Assembly (NCBI RefSeq): GCF_000355765.4
Contig: NZ_CP021106.3
Location: forward strand, 2,761,137-2,825,136
Length of the DNA: 64,000 nucleotides
Direction: 5' to 3'
Source: Nitrosospira lacus
GTDB taxonomy: Bacteria > Pseudomonadota > Gammaproteobacteria > Burkholderiales > Nitrosomonadaceae
Made by a program: the position numbers and the translations under genes. Each line of letters starts with the position of its first letter. Position 1 is the first letter of the stretch. The notes beneath the pieces are model-generated. The model saw only the letters and a list, made by a program, of their open reading frames with translations. It was not told the origin of the DNA and searched no databases. This document shows, piece after piece, positions 48,968 to 58,687 of the stretch.

Positions 48968-49741
48968 ATGGTTGCCAACTTCGGGTTTGGTACCCTTGTC
49001 ATCATTCTCATGGTGCTATTTACCGCATTTCGCATCTTGCGGGAATATGAACGCGGCGTCGTATTCATGCTCGGCCGCTTCCACAAGGTAAAAGGTCCGG
49101 GCTTGATCTTGATAATTCCCGGTATCCAGAAAATGGTACGAGTTGACCTGCGCACCGTCGTGATGGATGTACCCAGTCAGGACGTGATCTCACGCGACAA
49201 TGTCTCGGTGAAAGTCAGTGCGGTGGTGTATTTTCGTGTAGTTGATCCGCAAAGAGCGATCATTCAGGTGGAGAATTTCCTGGCCGCCACCAGTCAGTTC
49301 GCGCAAACGACTCTGCGCTCCGTGCTAGGCAAGCACGAGCTCGATGAGATGCTGGCGGAACGCGAGAAACTCAACATGGACATCCAGAAGGCGCTTGACA
49401 TTCAGACCGACGCCTGGGGCATCAAGGTCTCCAACGTCGAGATCAAGCATGTGGATATCGACGAATCCATGATACGGGCCATTGCCCGCCAGGCGGAGGC
49501 AGAGCGCGAGCGGCGCGCCAAGGTAATTCATGCCGAAGGTGAATTACAGGCATCGGACAAATTGATGCAAGCGGCACAAGTTCTTTCCCAGCAAACAGGT
49601 GCGATGCAACTGCGCTATCTACAGACCCTCACCAACATCGCTACGGACAAATCCAATACCATCATTTTTCCAATACCCATGGACTTGGTATCGGCGCTAA
49701 CGGACTCGCTCAACCGCAATCCCAAGAAAACCTCTGAATAA
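48968..49741 (+). CDS. SPFH-domain protein (slipin/stomatin)
   Basis: 257 residues. A short hydrophobic N-terminus (VANFGFGTLVIILMVLFTAF) anchors the SPFH domain: EYERGVVFMLGRFHKVKGPGL, VVMDVPSQDVISRDNVSVKVSAVVYFRV, TLRSVLGKHELDEMLAEREKLN. A charged helical stretch (AEAERERRAKVIHAEGEL) allows oligomers. AAAGGAGG lies before the ATG. It probably works with the NfeD protease upstream in membrane microdomain quality control. Confidence 0.93.
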   Translation: MVANFGFGTLVIILMVLFTAFRILREYERGVVFMLGRFHKVKGPGLILIIPGIQKMVRVDLRTVVMDVPSQDVISRDNVSVKVSAVVYFRVVDPQRAIIQVENFLAATSQFAQTTLRSVLGKHELDEMLAEREKLNMDIQKALDIQTDAWGIKVSNVEIKHVDIDESMIRAIARQAEAERERRAKVIHAEGELQASDKLMQAAQVLSQQTGAMQLRYLQTLTNIATDKSNTIIFPIPMDLVSALTDSLNRNPKKTSE

Positions 49742-49910
49742 ATCCTCTGCGGCGTGCCGCTGACAAACCAAGGGTATATTCTATCATTCCCAAGGTTTTC
49801 GGAAAATAGTGACACTGGCACTGCACAAACGAAGGGTAAACGAAAAGAATAGAGAGAACGAAGAAGTCCGGTGGGTTCCTGGACTTCTTTCTTTGAATGC
49901 GATTAACCTA

Positions 49911-50174
49911 TCAGGCCATCGCCTTGATGGCGGCAGACAAGCGGCTCTTGTGACGAGCAGCTTTGTTCTTGTGAATGATTCCCTTGTCGGCAATCGAATC
50001 AATGGTGCCAATGGATGCCGCGAACGCAGCTTGTGCGACAGTTTTGTCGGTGGCCCCAACAGCCTTCCTCACGTGCTTGATCGCGGTGCGCAATTGGGAA
50101 CGCAGACTGGTGTTGTGGTCACGTTGCTTAACATTTTGTCTCGCACGTTTTCTCGCTTGTGCACTATTGGCCAT
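49911..50174 (-). CDS. rpsT: 30S ribosomal protein S20
   Basis: 87 residues from ATG 50174: [20 protein letters not shown] at the start and [20 protein letters not shown] near the end. The open frame continues 44 codons upstream, but GAGGAATTTAT before this ATG and the family start settle the choice. It is divergent from murJ, the arrangement seen in many proteobacteria. Confidence 0.96.
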   Translation of the reverse strand: MANSAQARKRARQNVKQRDHNTSLRSQLRTAIKHVRKAVGATDKTVAQAAFAASIGTIDSIADKGIIHKNKAARHKSRLSAAIKAMA

Positions 50175-50212
50175 ATAAATTCCTCGAATTGACGATTGCT
50201 TAAAATCTTTGA

Positions 50213-50241
50213 ATATTACGGATATTCTTACCATATTGCAA
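50213..50241 (-). promoter_or_regulatory. Candidate rpsT promoter
   Basis: On the minus strand TTGCAA (50241-50236), a 17-base spacer and TAATAT (50218-50213), which would start transcription about 32 bases before the rpsT ATG. The match is moderate but the placement is right for a ribosomal-protein gene. Confidence 0.45.
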
Positions 50242-50382
50242 GGAAAAACCGCGCGGCCCGGCCTCGTCAATTGAACTGGCGGCGCAAAAATCCAGCGAAA
50301 ATCCATCTGAATCCACGGTTGTTCCGAAGCAAATCAGCGATACGCGGCCACAACAGAGGCATTCAGGTTAACATACTCCCCC

Positions 50383-51921
50383 ATGAATCTGCTCAAAACC
50401 CTTGCCACCGTTAGCGGGATGACGCTGATATCCCGTATTTTGGGGTTCATACGCGATGTACTGATTGCTCGTATTTTCGGTGCCGGAATCGCGACCGATG
50501 CTTTCTTCGTTGCCTTTCGCATTCCCAATCTGTTGCGCCGGCTGTTTGCCGAGGGTGCGTTTTCGCAGGCATTCGTTCCTATACTTGCTGAATATAAAAA
50601 CCGTCGCACCTCGGAGGAAACCCATGAACTGATCAATCATGTCACGACGCTGCTGTCGATTGCGCTGTTCCTGGTTACATTGATAGGGATAATCGCCGCA
50701 CCCTTCATAATATACGTAAGCGCGCCGGGATTTGCGGCCAGCCCGCAGAAATTCGAGCTGACGGTGGCACTCCTGCAAATCACCTTCCCTTACATCCTGT
50801 TCATCTCATTGGTCGCCCTGGCGGGAGGAATACTCAACACCCACGGCAAATTTTCGGTGCCGGCGCTCACTCCGGCACTGTTGAACCTGTCGTTCATCGG
50901 CTGCGCCCTGTGGCTTGCCCCCTTCATGAATCCGCCGGTACTTGCACTCGCCTGGGCGGTATTTATCGGTGGCATGCTGCAACTTGCCTTCCAGGCGCCA
51001 TTTCTAATACGCCTCAAGCTGATGCCGCGTCTACGGCTGAAATCCCCTGATACCGGCGCGTGGCGCGTACTTAAGCAGATGGGTCCCGCAGTATTTGGCG
51101 TCTCCATCGGGCAGCTAAGCTTGCTCATCAACACAATATTTGCCTCATTCCTGATTACCGGCAGCGTGTCATGGCTCTACTACGCCGACCGGTTGATGGA
51201 ATTCCCGGCCGGCCTGCTGGGTGTCGCCCTGGGAACGATATTGCTGCCCTCATTGTCCCGCCACTACGCCGACAACAGCACTGAAGAATATTCCCGCCTG
51301 CTGGACTGGGGCCTGCGCCTGACCATGCTGTTAACGCTGCCTGCGGCGCTGGCGCTGGCGCTGCTCGCCACTCCGCTTATCACCACGCTGTTTTATCACG
51401 GCGAGTTTTCGGTCAACGATGTGTGGATGACGCGCAATGCGTTAGTGGCTTACAGCCTGGGACTGCTGGGACTCATCCTGGTAAAGGTGCTCGCTCCTGG
51501 ATTCTACGCACGGCAAAATATCAAAACACCCGTGAAAATCGCCATCATCACCCTTATCGCGACCCAATTAATGAATCTCGCGTTCATCATACCATTGCGC
51601 CATACCGGGCTGGCACTGTCCATCGGTCTGGGCGCGTGCCTCAACGCCGGATTGCTCTACTACAAACTGCGCAGCCAACAGATCTATCAACCTCAACCGG
51701 GATGGGCAATTTTTATGACCAAGGTATTGGTGGCGCTCACGGCAATGGGGGGTATATTGTGGTTTGCTTCAGGCAGCGATGCATCGTGGTTGTTGATCTC
51801 CGCCCTGGAGCGCGCTACCCGGCTGGCATGGGTAGTCATAGCCGGCGCCCTAAGTTATTTCGCCATGTTATGGCTTCTTGGTTTCCGTCTCAGGAATTTC
51901 ACGCGACGCGACGCGACATGA
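50383..51921 (+). CDS. murJ: Lipid II flippase MurJ
   Basis: Moves lipid II across the inner membrane for peptidoglycan synthesis. 512 residues, about 14 membrane segments of the MOP superfamily. Blocks include [65 protein letters not shown]-type [10 protein letters not shown] and [27 protein letters not shown] 50383 opens the conserved NLLKTLATV. Divergent from rpsT. Confidence 0.95.
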   Translation: MNLLKTLATVSGMTLISRILGFIRDVLIARIFGAGIATDAFFVAFRIPNLLRRLFAEGAFSQAFVPILAEYKNRRTSEETHELINHVTTLLSIALFLVTLIGIIAAPFIIYVSAPGFAASPQKFELTVALLQITFPYILFISLVALAGGILNTHGKFSVPALTPALLNLSFIGCALWLAPFMNPPVLALAWAVFIGGMLQLAFQAPFLIRLKLMPRLRLKSPDTGAWRVLKQMGPAVFGVSIGQLSLLINTIFASFLITGSVSWLYYADRLMEFPAGLLGVALGTILLPSLSRHYADNSTEEYSRLLDWGLRLTMLLTLPAALALALLATPLITTLFYHGEFSVNDVWMTRNALVAYSLGLLGLILVKVLAPGFYARQNIKTPVKIAIITLIATQLMNLAFIIPLRHTGLALSIGLGACLNAGLLYYKLRSQQIYQPQPGWAIFMTKVLVALTAMGGILWFASGSDASWLLISALERATRLAWVVIAGALSYFAMLWLLGFRLRNFTRRDAT

Positions 51922-52281
51922 GCAAGAGTCTCGGAGCGTAACAAATAACTGGAATAAAATCCGCCTGCATGCGCCTGCCAATACCCGCAATCATTAATTA
52001 CCGCCGTGTCATTTCCTCCCTCGCCCATCGCACCCCTCAGTCGCAATCACAGCATGCCCAAACCACTTTCCCCTCAGCGCTCACGCCCCTAATTCTCTTC
52101 ACGGAACCCCCATCCGGAATCTTGATGGGAGATAATATAAATCCTGCAATCATTATCTTATACAACCCATTACATATTTGTCATTAGCATCCAGGATCTG
52201 GATAAGTGACCTCTTTTAAAAAGAGTAACTTACTGGCAGCGGCAAGCAAGAACAAAAGCTGCGCCGCACATCAGAAAAAAA
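51922..52281. other. Gap between murJ and mlaA
   Basis: About 360 bases of mostly pyrimidine-rich then AT-rich DNA with no gene that I recognise. A 72-codon frame at 51969-52187 has no ribosome site and no family. A small dyad CTCTTT/AAAGAG (around 52210-52225) could be part of a terminator. The promoter for mlaA lies at its right edge. Confidence 0.4.
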
Positions 52282-52311
52282 TTCATTTTCAACTCGAATT
52301 AGCCCTATAAT
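52282..52311 (+). promoter_or_regulatory. Sigma70-type promoter for mlaA
   Basis: A perfect -10 box TATAAT (52306-52311) lies 18 bases after TTCATT (52282-52287). Transcription near 52318 would leave only about 40 bases before the mlaA ATG at 52360. Confidence 0.55.
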
Positions 52312-52359
52312 GTCGGCGGTTACTTCGTGCTGGCTGCACATAATTTATATATTTTAAAC

Positions 52360-53325
52360 ATGGCTCACCTCGTCAGATCTTCCACCCTAATATTACTCCT
52401 GGGATTTCTTCTTAACGGCTGTGCTACAACCAACAAGAGCACAACGACTAGCGAGAGCGCTTCGGCCCATGCCAGTGCGCCCGCTACGAGCGCTCCGGTT
52501 GACGACACGAGCACGTCTGCCACAGGCACCAAGAGCGCCGATACGATTACTTCGGCTGACACAAGCAAAGGCGCTTCGACCGATAAGAGTGCCGCAGCCA
52601 ATAATGGAAAGAGCTCACCGGAATCAGCGAGCGGTCCGGTATTCAAGAATGGCGCGCCGACCGCCTATCCGAAATATAGGGACAAAAAAGACCCATGGGA
52701 ACCCGTGAACCGCAAGGTGTTCACGTTTAATGAGTCGGTTGATGATTATGTCTTCAAGCCGGTGGCGAGGGGCTACAAGTGGATAGTGCCCGATCCCATC
52801 GAAATGGCGGTGGGGAATGTTTTCTCCAATTTGAACGATATTCCCGTAACGGTTAATAACCTTCTACAACTCAAATTCAACAATGCATTGACAAGCAGCA
52901 TGCGGTTTGTTGTCAACAGCACCTTCGGCCTTGCAGGTCTGGTTGACGTGGCTAGCGATATTGGCTTGGAGAAACACGACGAGGACTTCGGACAAACCAT
53001 GGGTTATCATGGCATCGCGAGCGGGCCTTATGTGGTAATACCTTTTCTTGGACCCAGCTCGGCTCGAGACGTTGGCGGCCGTGTGCTTGATATAGCCTCC
53101 GATCCTGTTTTCATAGGCAGTTTCTTTGTAGCGCCTTTTATAGGTCCCGTAGTTGGCGGAACCCGGGCTACCGATACGCGTGCCGGATTGCTTAAATCCG
53201 AGAAGACACTGGATGAAGCCGCATTGGATAAATATGAGTTCGTGCGCGACGCCTACCTCCAGCGGAGGCGCAGCTTGGTATATGACGGCAATCCCCCCAA
53301 GAGCAAAGAAATCGAAGAAGATTGA
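52360..53325 (+). CDS. mlaA: MlaA/VacJ phospholipid-asymmetry lipoprotein
   Basis: Outer-membrane lipoprotein that removes phospholipids from the outer leaflet, working with the Mla system. 321 residues from ATG 52360; a GTG at 52327 would add 11 residues. A lipoprotein signal ends in GFLLNGCATT (lipid Cys about 20). Then comes a Ser/Thr/Ala-rich linker of about 70 residues (to about 90), longer than usual, before the MlaA domain with DPWEPVNRKVFTFNESVDDYVFKPVARGY and FGQTMGYHGIASGPYVVIPFLGPSSARD. No other mla gene is adjacent. Confidence 0.92.
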   Translation: MAHLVRSSTLILLLGFLLNGCATTNKSTTTSESASAHASAPATSAPVDDTSTSATGTKSADTITSADTSKGASTDKSAAANNGKSSPESASGPVFKNGAPTAYPKYRDKKDPWEPVNRKVFTFNESVDDYVFKPVARGYKWIVPDPIEMAVGNVFSNLNDIPVTVNNLLQLKFNNALTSSMRFVVNSTFGLAGLVDVASDIGLEKHDEDFGQTMGYHGIASGPYVVIPFLGPSSARDVGGRVLDIASDPVFIGSFFVAPFIGPVVGGTRATDTRAGLLKSEKTLDEAALDKYEFVRDAYLQRRRSLVYDGNPPKSKEIEED

Positions 53326-53391
53326 GTTGTCCTGAGAACTCAGGAACCACAGCATCTCGTTCCGGACAAGAAGCAGACCCTGCAATGCAAT

Positions 53392-53422
53392 ACGGAGTTG
53401 TCGCTGTGCGACAACTCCGTTT
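53392..53422 (+). terminator. Terminator after mlaA
   Basis: ACGGAGTTGTCGC (53392-53404) and GCGACAACTCCGT (53408-53420) form a perfect 13-pair stem with a three-base loop, 67 bases after the mlaA stop. Only three T residues follow in all, but the stem is among the strongest in the window. Confidence 0.65.
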
Positions 53423-53602
53423 CCAATTATGCTACGTTGATCTCCCCTGAGCAATATTACTTGCTTGGGGAGAAGAAAATACACGGAATCCCAAATACTT
53501 CCGAGCAAGCTCTCGAATCAAACGCCTTTCTGAATCAATTCTATCTCAAAAACGGCGAGTTACTAAGAGACTTCGCCACTTAATATTAGAGGTTAACCTA
53601 AA

Positions 53603-54484
53603 TCAAGGCATTGCACGTAATGCCTCGATACGTGTTTCGAGTGGCGGGTGCGACATGAACAAGCCCTTGAGACCCTCACCGCCGCCGGAGATGCCGAACG
53701 CCGCCAGCCTTTCCGGCAACTGCGATGGTTCATGCTGTTGTCTAAGGCGTTCCAGCGCCGCAATCATTTTGTTCCGGCCTGCCAGCTGCGCTCCCCCCGC
53801 ATCGGCGCGGAACTCGCGCTGGCGACTGAACCACATGACGATCATGCTGGCAAGTATTCCCAATACCATTTGGGCCACCAGGGTTGTGATCAGAAAAGCC
53901 GGGCCATGATCGCGCTCCGTTTTAAACACAACCCGATCCACAAAATGGCCGATCACTCTCGACAGGAAAATAACGAAAGTATTGACCACCCCCTGAATCA
54001 ACGCAAGCGTTACCATGTCGCCATTTGCGACGTGGCTTATTTCATGCGCAAGCACCCCTTCGATTTCATCTTTCTGCATGGTATGCAGCAGGCCGGTGCT
54101 CACAGCCACCAGCGCATCATTGCGGTTCATGCCCGTGGCAAAGGCATTCACATCGGGCGCATCATAAATCGCCACTTCCGGCATGCCAATTCCTGCACGA
54201 TCGGCCTGACGCCTGACAGTCTCCACCAGCCAACGCTCGGTTGGATCGGAAGGCTGTTCGATCACCACCGCGCCGGTCATGCGCTTTGCAGTCCACTTGG
54301 ACATGGCAAGTGAAATCAGGGATCCGCCAAATCCAATTACTCCCGCCATGATAAGCAGGGAATTGAAATCGATGCCGCCACCCTCCGCATCGAGAATGCG
54401 GTCCACGCCTAACAGGCGCAGGGTAATGCTTAGCACCAACAGAATTGCCAGATTGGTAATTACAAACAGGAAAATTCGTTTCAT
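53603..54484 (-). CDS. htpX: Membrane zinc protease HtpX
   Basis: Inner-membrane M48 protease for quality control of membrane proteins. 293 residues. Two N-terminal membrane segments (about 4-25 and 38-60), the zinc motif HEISH in [15 protein letters not shown] (His147, Glu148, His151), and two further hydrophobic segments (about 155-175, 190-215). [15 protein letters not shown] carries the third ligand. It follows dsbB by 61 bases on the minus strand. Confidence 0.95.
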   Translation of the reverse strand: MKRIFLFVITNLAILLVLSITLRLLGVDRILDAEGGGIDFNSLLIMAGVIGFGGSLISLAMSKWTAKRMTGAVVIEQPSDPTERWLVETVRRQADRAGIGMPEVAIYDAPDVNAFATGMNRNDALVAVSTGLLHTMQKDEIEGVLAHEISHVANGDMVTLALIQGVVNTFVIFLSRVIGHFVDRVVFKTERDHGPAFLITTLVAQMVLGILASMIVMWFSRQREFRADAGGAQLAGRNKMIAALERLRQQHEPSQLPERLAAFGISGGGEGLKGLFMSHPPLETRIEALRAMP

Positions 54485-54545
54485 AGAAGTAGATTCGTTT
54501 TATCATGTAAAAGACAGAGTGTAGATGGCGCTGAAAATTCAGTTT

Positions 54546-55058
54546 TCAAGTGCGAAAATACTCTCCATCGCTATTATGTCCAGCAAAAAAAATATAAATC
54601 GCCAAGCCGGCCAAGACCAAGAAAAAAATCGCCGACCAGTCCGGAAGATTGAGCAATGCAAATTTCCAGATCGCATCCGCGCAATCTCCGTTTGCTTCGA
54701 ACATGGTGGGCCACCATCGGGCAATGGGCAGAGCATTCAAGAATTCCTCTTCGGGGCTGATACCGCATTCGAATGCCTCGGGGTAACGCACCAGCCACGC
54801 CTGACGCAGCGCAACCACCGCTCCGGCGACTGCGAGGACCCCCATCGTACCGCTGTATATCCGCCGGCCCGTTACCCGGGGATTATGGAGAAACGCCGAT
54901 AGCGCAATTAAACCCACTAGCCAATAGGCTACGCGCTGCACGACGCATAATGGGCACGGCAAAAGGTTTTTTATCAGCTGGAGATAAAGAGCGTAACCGA
55001 TCAGGCTGGCGCAGCTCAGAAATATTAGTAGAAAAATCGCTCTTGTTCCCGGCTTCAT
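54546..55058 (-). CDS. dsbB: Disulfide bond formation protein B
   Basis: Four-helix membrane protein that reoxidises DsbA and passes electrons to quinone. 170 residues. Both Cys pairs are present: Cys35/Cys38 in LLPCPLCVVQR, and Cys98 with Cys126 in the second periplasmic loop (FECGISPEEE, NGDCADAIW). It lies between the RlmL-like gene and htpX on the minus strand. Confidence 0.95.
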   Translation of the reverse strand: MKPGTRAIFLLIFLSCASLIGYALYLQLIKNLLPCPLCVVQRVAYWLVGLIALSAFLHNPRVTGRRIYSGTMGVLAVAGAVVALRQAWLVRYPEAFECGISPEEEFLNALPIARWWPTMFEANGDCADAIWKFALLNLPDWSAIFFLVLAGLAIYIFFAGHNSDGEYFRT

Positions 55059-55125
55059 CGGCTAATTAAAATGACTGTTAAGATCGGACGGCCTCCTGGA
55101 CTTAAAGGAAATCGGCTACAAACCC

Positions 55126-56328
55126 TCAATTCTTGAAGTCCACAGGTTGCTGGTCTGACTGGCACGTAATGTCGATTTCCCGAATCCTCCGCATACCACC
55201 CGCCACCATTTTGTATTCCAGTAAACGGCATTCCAGCGCACCGTTGAACAGGGGCGTACGACGCGAAGCGGTCAAGCGTATACATTTTGGCAGAAGCGGA
55301 TCAGCGGTAAAAATATAAGCCTTCCAGCCGCTAAATTTTTTCTTCAACATATCTCCCAGCTTTGGATAAAATTCCAGAAGTTTCTCAGATTCTCCTATGC
55401 GGACACCATAGGGAGGATTGGTAACAAGAAAGCCAAAAGGAGCGGGTGCGGAGATTTCCAGCACATTCGCCTGCTTCAGGGTGACGATCTCGGAAAATCC
55501 CGCGGCGGACAAGTTTGCATGAGCATCCGCCAAAATGTCACCATACAAGTCGCTGCCGAATAGGGGCTGGCGGACCAACGGCTTTTGCCGTGCCAGGGCT
55601 GCATCCTTAAGCCGGATCCAGAGCCTTTTATCAAATTTCTTCAGCTTTTCAAAAGCAAAACCACGTCCCGATCCAGGGGCAATGTTTAATGAAATTTGTG
55701 CTGCTTCCAGCAAAAATGTACCGCTGCCACACATCGGGTCAAGCAGTGGAACACCCGGTTGCCAGCCCGTCAAGCTTAAAATTCCGGCAGCCAGATTCTC
55801 CCGTATCGGAGCTTCTCCGCTACTTTTTCTTAGACCGCGCTTGAATAGCGCATCACCGGAGGTATCCAGATATAAGGAAAACTGCCGCGCATCAAGAAAA
55901 CCGTGAATGCGCATATCCGGCTGCACCGTATCCACACTGGGACGACTGCCGGTAATCTCGCGAAATTTGTCGCAGACCGCATCCTTGATTCTGAGAGTGA
56001 CAAAATCGAGACTGCGCAGCGGGCATTTGATTGCAGCCACGTTGACACGAATAGTGAGCGCAGGAACAAACCATTCATTCCACGGCAAGGCGCGGGCAAT
56101 TTTATATATGTCGCCCTCGTTCGCATAGGATTGACTTGCAACCTGCCAAAGAATGCGGCTGGCAACGCGGCTTTCCAGATTAGCCCGATAGCAGATGCGC
56201 CAGTCGCCCTGAAATTGTACTCCGCCATCGTGTCCGCGCACAGACAACGCACCCAGTTGTTCCAGCTCGGAGACAAGTACGGGCTCCAGTCCGCGCGGAC
56301 AAGGAGCAAAAAAATAGTGATGCGTCAC
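55126..56328 (-). CDS. THUMP-domain RNA methyltransferase (RlmL-like)
   Basis: 400 residues. A THUMP RNA-binding domain (about 45-160) is followed by a Rossmann methyltransferase domain with LLDPMCGSGTFLLEAAQI (SAM site) and the catalytic FLVTNPPYGVRIGE. It equals the N-terminal half of enterobacterial RlmKL, which makes m2G2445 in 23S rRNA; the RlmK half is missing, as in many betaproteobacteria. The RNA target is inferred. It follows the DUF423 gene by 33 bases. Confidence 0.9.
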   Translation of the reverse strand: MTHHYFFAPCPRGLEPVLVSELEQLGALSVRGHDGGVQFQGDWRICYRANLESRVASRILWQVASQSYANEGDIYKIARALPWNEWFVPALTIRVNVAAIKCPLRSLDFVTLRIKDAVCDKFREITGSRPSVDTVQPDMRIHGFLDARQFSLYLDTSGDALFKRGLRKSSGEAPIRENLAAGILSLTGWQPGVPLLDPMCGSGTFLLEAAQISLNIAPGSGRGFAFEKLKKFDKRLWIRLKDAALARQKPLVRQPLFGSDLYGDILADAHANLSAAGFSEIVTLKQANVLEISAPAPFGFLVTNPPYGVRIGESEKLLEFYPKLGDMLKKKFSGWKAYIFTADPLLPKCIRLTASRRTPLFNGALECRLLEYKMVAGGMRRIREIDITCQSDQQPVDFKN

Positions 56329-56361
56329 CGATGCAATGAAATCATAGATGCAATCATCGTC

Positions 56362-56736
56362 TCATTTGGCCGACCATACACCATACGCAAGCATCGCCCA
56401 TGCGCTTAGAAACGCTACCCCGCCCAGCGGCGTTATCGCGCCGAGTCCGCGTACCCCTGTCAAACTTAGTGCATACAGGCTGACTGAGAACAAAATGATT
56501 CCCGCAACCATCGACCAACCGGAGAACACGATCAGTCTGGATTTGGGAAAGTGCAGCAGTATCAGACCCACCGCGAGCAGACCCAGCGCATGATAAAAAT
56601 GATACTGTACCCCGGTTTGATACACCGCAAGCATGTCGGTGGAAAGCCGCTGTTTCAGACCATGCGCGCCGAAAGCGCCGAGAGCTACGCACAGAAATGC
56701 GTTGATAGCGCCGAGCATGAGGAAGGTTCTTGGCAT
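56362..56736 (-). CDS. DUF423 small membrane protein
   Basis: 124 residues with four membrane segments of the YgdD/DUF423 family: FLMLGAINAFLCVALGAFGAHGLK, YQTGVQYHFYHALGLLAVGL, SGWSMVAGIILFSVSLYAL and ITPLGGVAFLSAWAMLAYGV. The start is ATG 56736 with AGGAAA upstream; the longer frame to 56865 has no support. Function is unknown. It probably shares a transcript with the RlmL-like gene. Confidence 0.88.
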   Translation of the reverse strand: MPRTFLMLGAINAFLCVALGAFGAHGLKQRLSTDMLAVYQTGVQYHFYHALGLLAVGLILLHFPKSRLIVFSGWSMVAGIILFSVSLYALSLTGVRGLGAITPLGGVAFLSAWAMLAYGVWSAK

Positions 56737-56963
56737 GGGAGATAATTTCCTGGTGAAGAAGGCTAAACAAAATACGGTAGCTGGAGAGTCGCATGAATTA
56801 ATGCGGAAAAACAGTACCTCGTACCGGGGACTGAGGCGGGTGTCAGACACATCCCAAGTCTGCATTACCGCACCCTAAATGTCCACAATGATCGTGATTT
56901 TTTTACAATCGCCATGGGTATCAGCGTGGCGATGCGTCGGATACGCCCCCTCCCCCCTGTTGG

Positions 56964-58307
56964 CTACTCGCCCTTCTCCGACACGTTTGCCTTGCTCCAC
57001 CCTTTGGCAAATTCCACCCGTATGAGATCGCCGACGCCAATCTGATCACTATTTCTCAGTATCGTGCCATCGGCGGTATAAGCGATACTGTAGCCGCGCT
57101 CCAATACCGACGCAGGGTGAAGATGCGCAAGGTTGGCCTCCTGACGCCGCAAACTCATCATGAGCATTTCAATGCGGCGGGCACCCGCCCGGTTCAGCCG
57201 CAGACCGAGTTCATGCTGCCGCTCGATCAGGCGGGAAACGTCAGGCCGGGTAACGGTAATGCGCTGATCCAGGTCGCGCAGGCGCCAGTATCGGATCTCC
57301 AAATTCCGTTGCCACGAAGCGGCGAGGCGTTCACGCAAACGCTGAAGGTGTATCAGCTGATTCTCGATCCGCTCGCCGGGATGTATCAGCCGGCCGGCGA
57401 GCAAATCGGTATTTTGCATACGGCCTTCGATACTCCGCTGCATATCCCGTTGTATACGGCCATACAGAATTTTCGCACGATGCCATATTTCTTCCCGATC
57501 CGGACAGACGAGCTGGGATGCGCCCGTCGGCGTGGGTGCGCGAATGTCGGCGACAAAATCAGCAATGGTAAAATCGGTCTCGTGACCCACGCCACTAATA
57601 ATAGGAAGGGGGCATGCGGCAATCGCCCGCGCCACGATTTCTTCGTTAAACGGCCACAGATCCTCGATGCTGCCACCCCCCCGGCATACGATCAGCACAT
57701 CACACTCCGCACGGCTCGCAGCCTTCTGAATAGCTGCGGCTATTTTTACGGCCGCTCCAGCTCCCTGCACCGGCGTGGGGTATACGACTACCGGCAGGGA
57801 AGGCATGCGCCGCCGCAATGTCGCTAGAACATCATGCAATGCGGCAGCGGCCGGGGAAGTAATGACGCCAAGCTGTTTTGGGAATAATGGCAGTGGTTTT
57901 TTCCGGTCAGGCTCAAACAGTCCCTCTTTTCCCAATCGGCCCCTGAGTTGCTCAAAAGCCTCGAATAACGTACCTAACCCTAGCCGCCGGATGGTCTCGA
58001 CGTTCAACTGAAAATCTCCGCGCGCCTGGTACAACGTCACAAGCGCACGCACTTCCACCTGCATGCCGTCCCTGGGCTCCCAGCCCAGATACTGGTTTTT
58101 ATCCCGGAACATGACGCAACGTACTTGAGCGCTCGAATCCTTAAGGGAAAAATACCAGTGCCCCGAACCGTAGCATTTGATATTCGAAATTTCGCCGCTC
58201 ACCCATAACAATGGAAATGCCTGCTCAAGCAAGTCCTTAGCGCCACGGTTTAATTCACTCACACTCAAGACAGTGCGAGCAATCTCCATTTCCATAAGAA
58301 AATTCAT
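56964..58307 (-). CDS. xseA: Exodeoxyribonuclease VII large subunit
   Basis: 447 residues. The N-terminal OB-fold carries VSELNRGAKDLLEQAFPLLWVSGEISNIKCYGSGHWYFSLKD (split here only for reading), and the catalytic domain has LGVITSPAAAALHDVLATL, VYPTPVQGAGAA, VLIVCRGGGSIEDLWPFNEE and PIISGVGHETDFTIADFVAD, followed by a coiled-coil stretch (about 300-400). The small subunit XseB is not in the window. It is divergent from the exbB-exbD pair at 58688. Confidence 0.95.
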   Translation of the reverse strand: MNFLMEMEIARTVLSVSELNRGAKDLLEQAFPLLWVSGEISNIKCYGSGHWYFSLKDSSAQVRCVMFRDKNQYLGWEPRDGMQVEVRALVTLYQARGDFQLNVETIRRLGLGTLFEAFEQLRGRLGKEGLFEPDRKKPLPLFPKQLGVITSPAAAALHDVLATLRRRMPSLPVVVYPTPVQGAGAAVKIAAAIQKAASRAECDVLIVCRGGGSIEDLWPFNEEIVARAIAACPLPIISGVGHETDFTIADFVADIRAPTPTGASQLVCPDREEIWHRAKILYGRIQRDMQRSIEGRMQNTDLLAGRLIHPGERIENQLIHLQRLRERLAASWQRNLEIRYWRLRDLDQRITVTRPDVSRLIERQHELGLRLNRAGARRIEMLMMSLRRQEANLAHLHPASVLERGYSIAYTADGTILRNSDQIGVGDLIRVEFAKGWSKANVSEKGE

Positions 58308-58687
58308 CTTGACATTCTACAGTAATCCACATTCGTCACAAAAATTGCATAATTGTCCCGGTCAAACCCGCATGGATCCTATACATATGGATAACTTACT
58401 GTTTTACAACGATTATATAGAAGTTCAAAAATTGACCTATCCAAAAAATATTGTTATGGGAAGCCTACTTAATCTTCTTATCTGCAAGCTATCCACAAAC
58501 TTATCCACAGCAATTGTGGACAAGAAAATAATGCCTCTTACCCCTTATCCTTGCCGAAATTACATGAGCAAGATACATTATCCCAAATTCGGTAATTGAA
58601 CGAGCCGGTGAAATGTAAGGCATTTGTGGGCTGCATTTACGATTATGGCTCGGATTTTATAAACCGGATTACCAAGGAGACCATCGC
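58308..58687. other. AT-rich gap with a cluster of DnaA-box-like sites
   Basis: 380 bases without a gene. It holds a consensus DnaA box TTATCCACA (58501-58509), a one-mismatch box CTATCCACA (58489-58497), a one-mismatch box on the minus strand TTGTCCACA (58523-58515) and another, TTATCCATA, on the minus strand (58394-58386). An AT-rich stretch lies between 58385 and 58480. The gap also separates divergent xseA and exbB and must contain their promoters. Confidence 0.5.

Noticed and set aside
51969-52187. 72-codon plus-strand frame between murJ and mlaA
   Set aside because: No ribosome site, pyrimidine-rich, and no recognisable family.
53398-53583. 61-codon plus-strand frame after mlaA
   Set aside because: Its TTG start lies inside the terminator stem, and the protein matches no family.
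58308-58687. Chromosomal replication origin
   Set aside because: DnaA-like boxes exist, but neither dnaA, dnaN nor gidA is nearby, so I report only a box cluster, not an origin.
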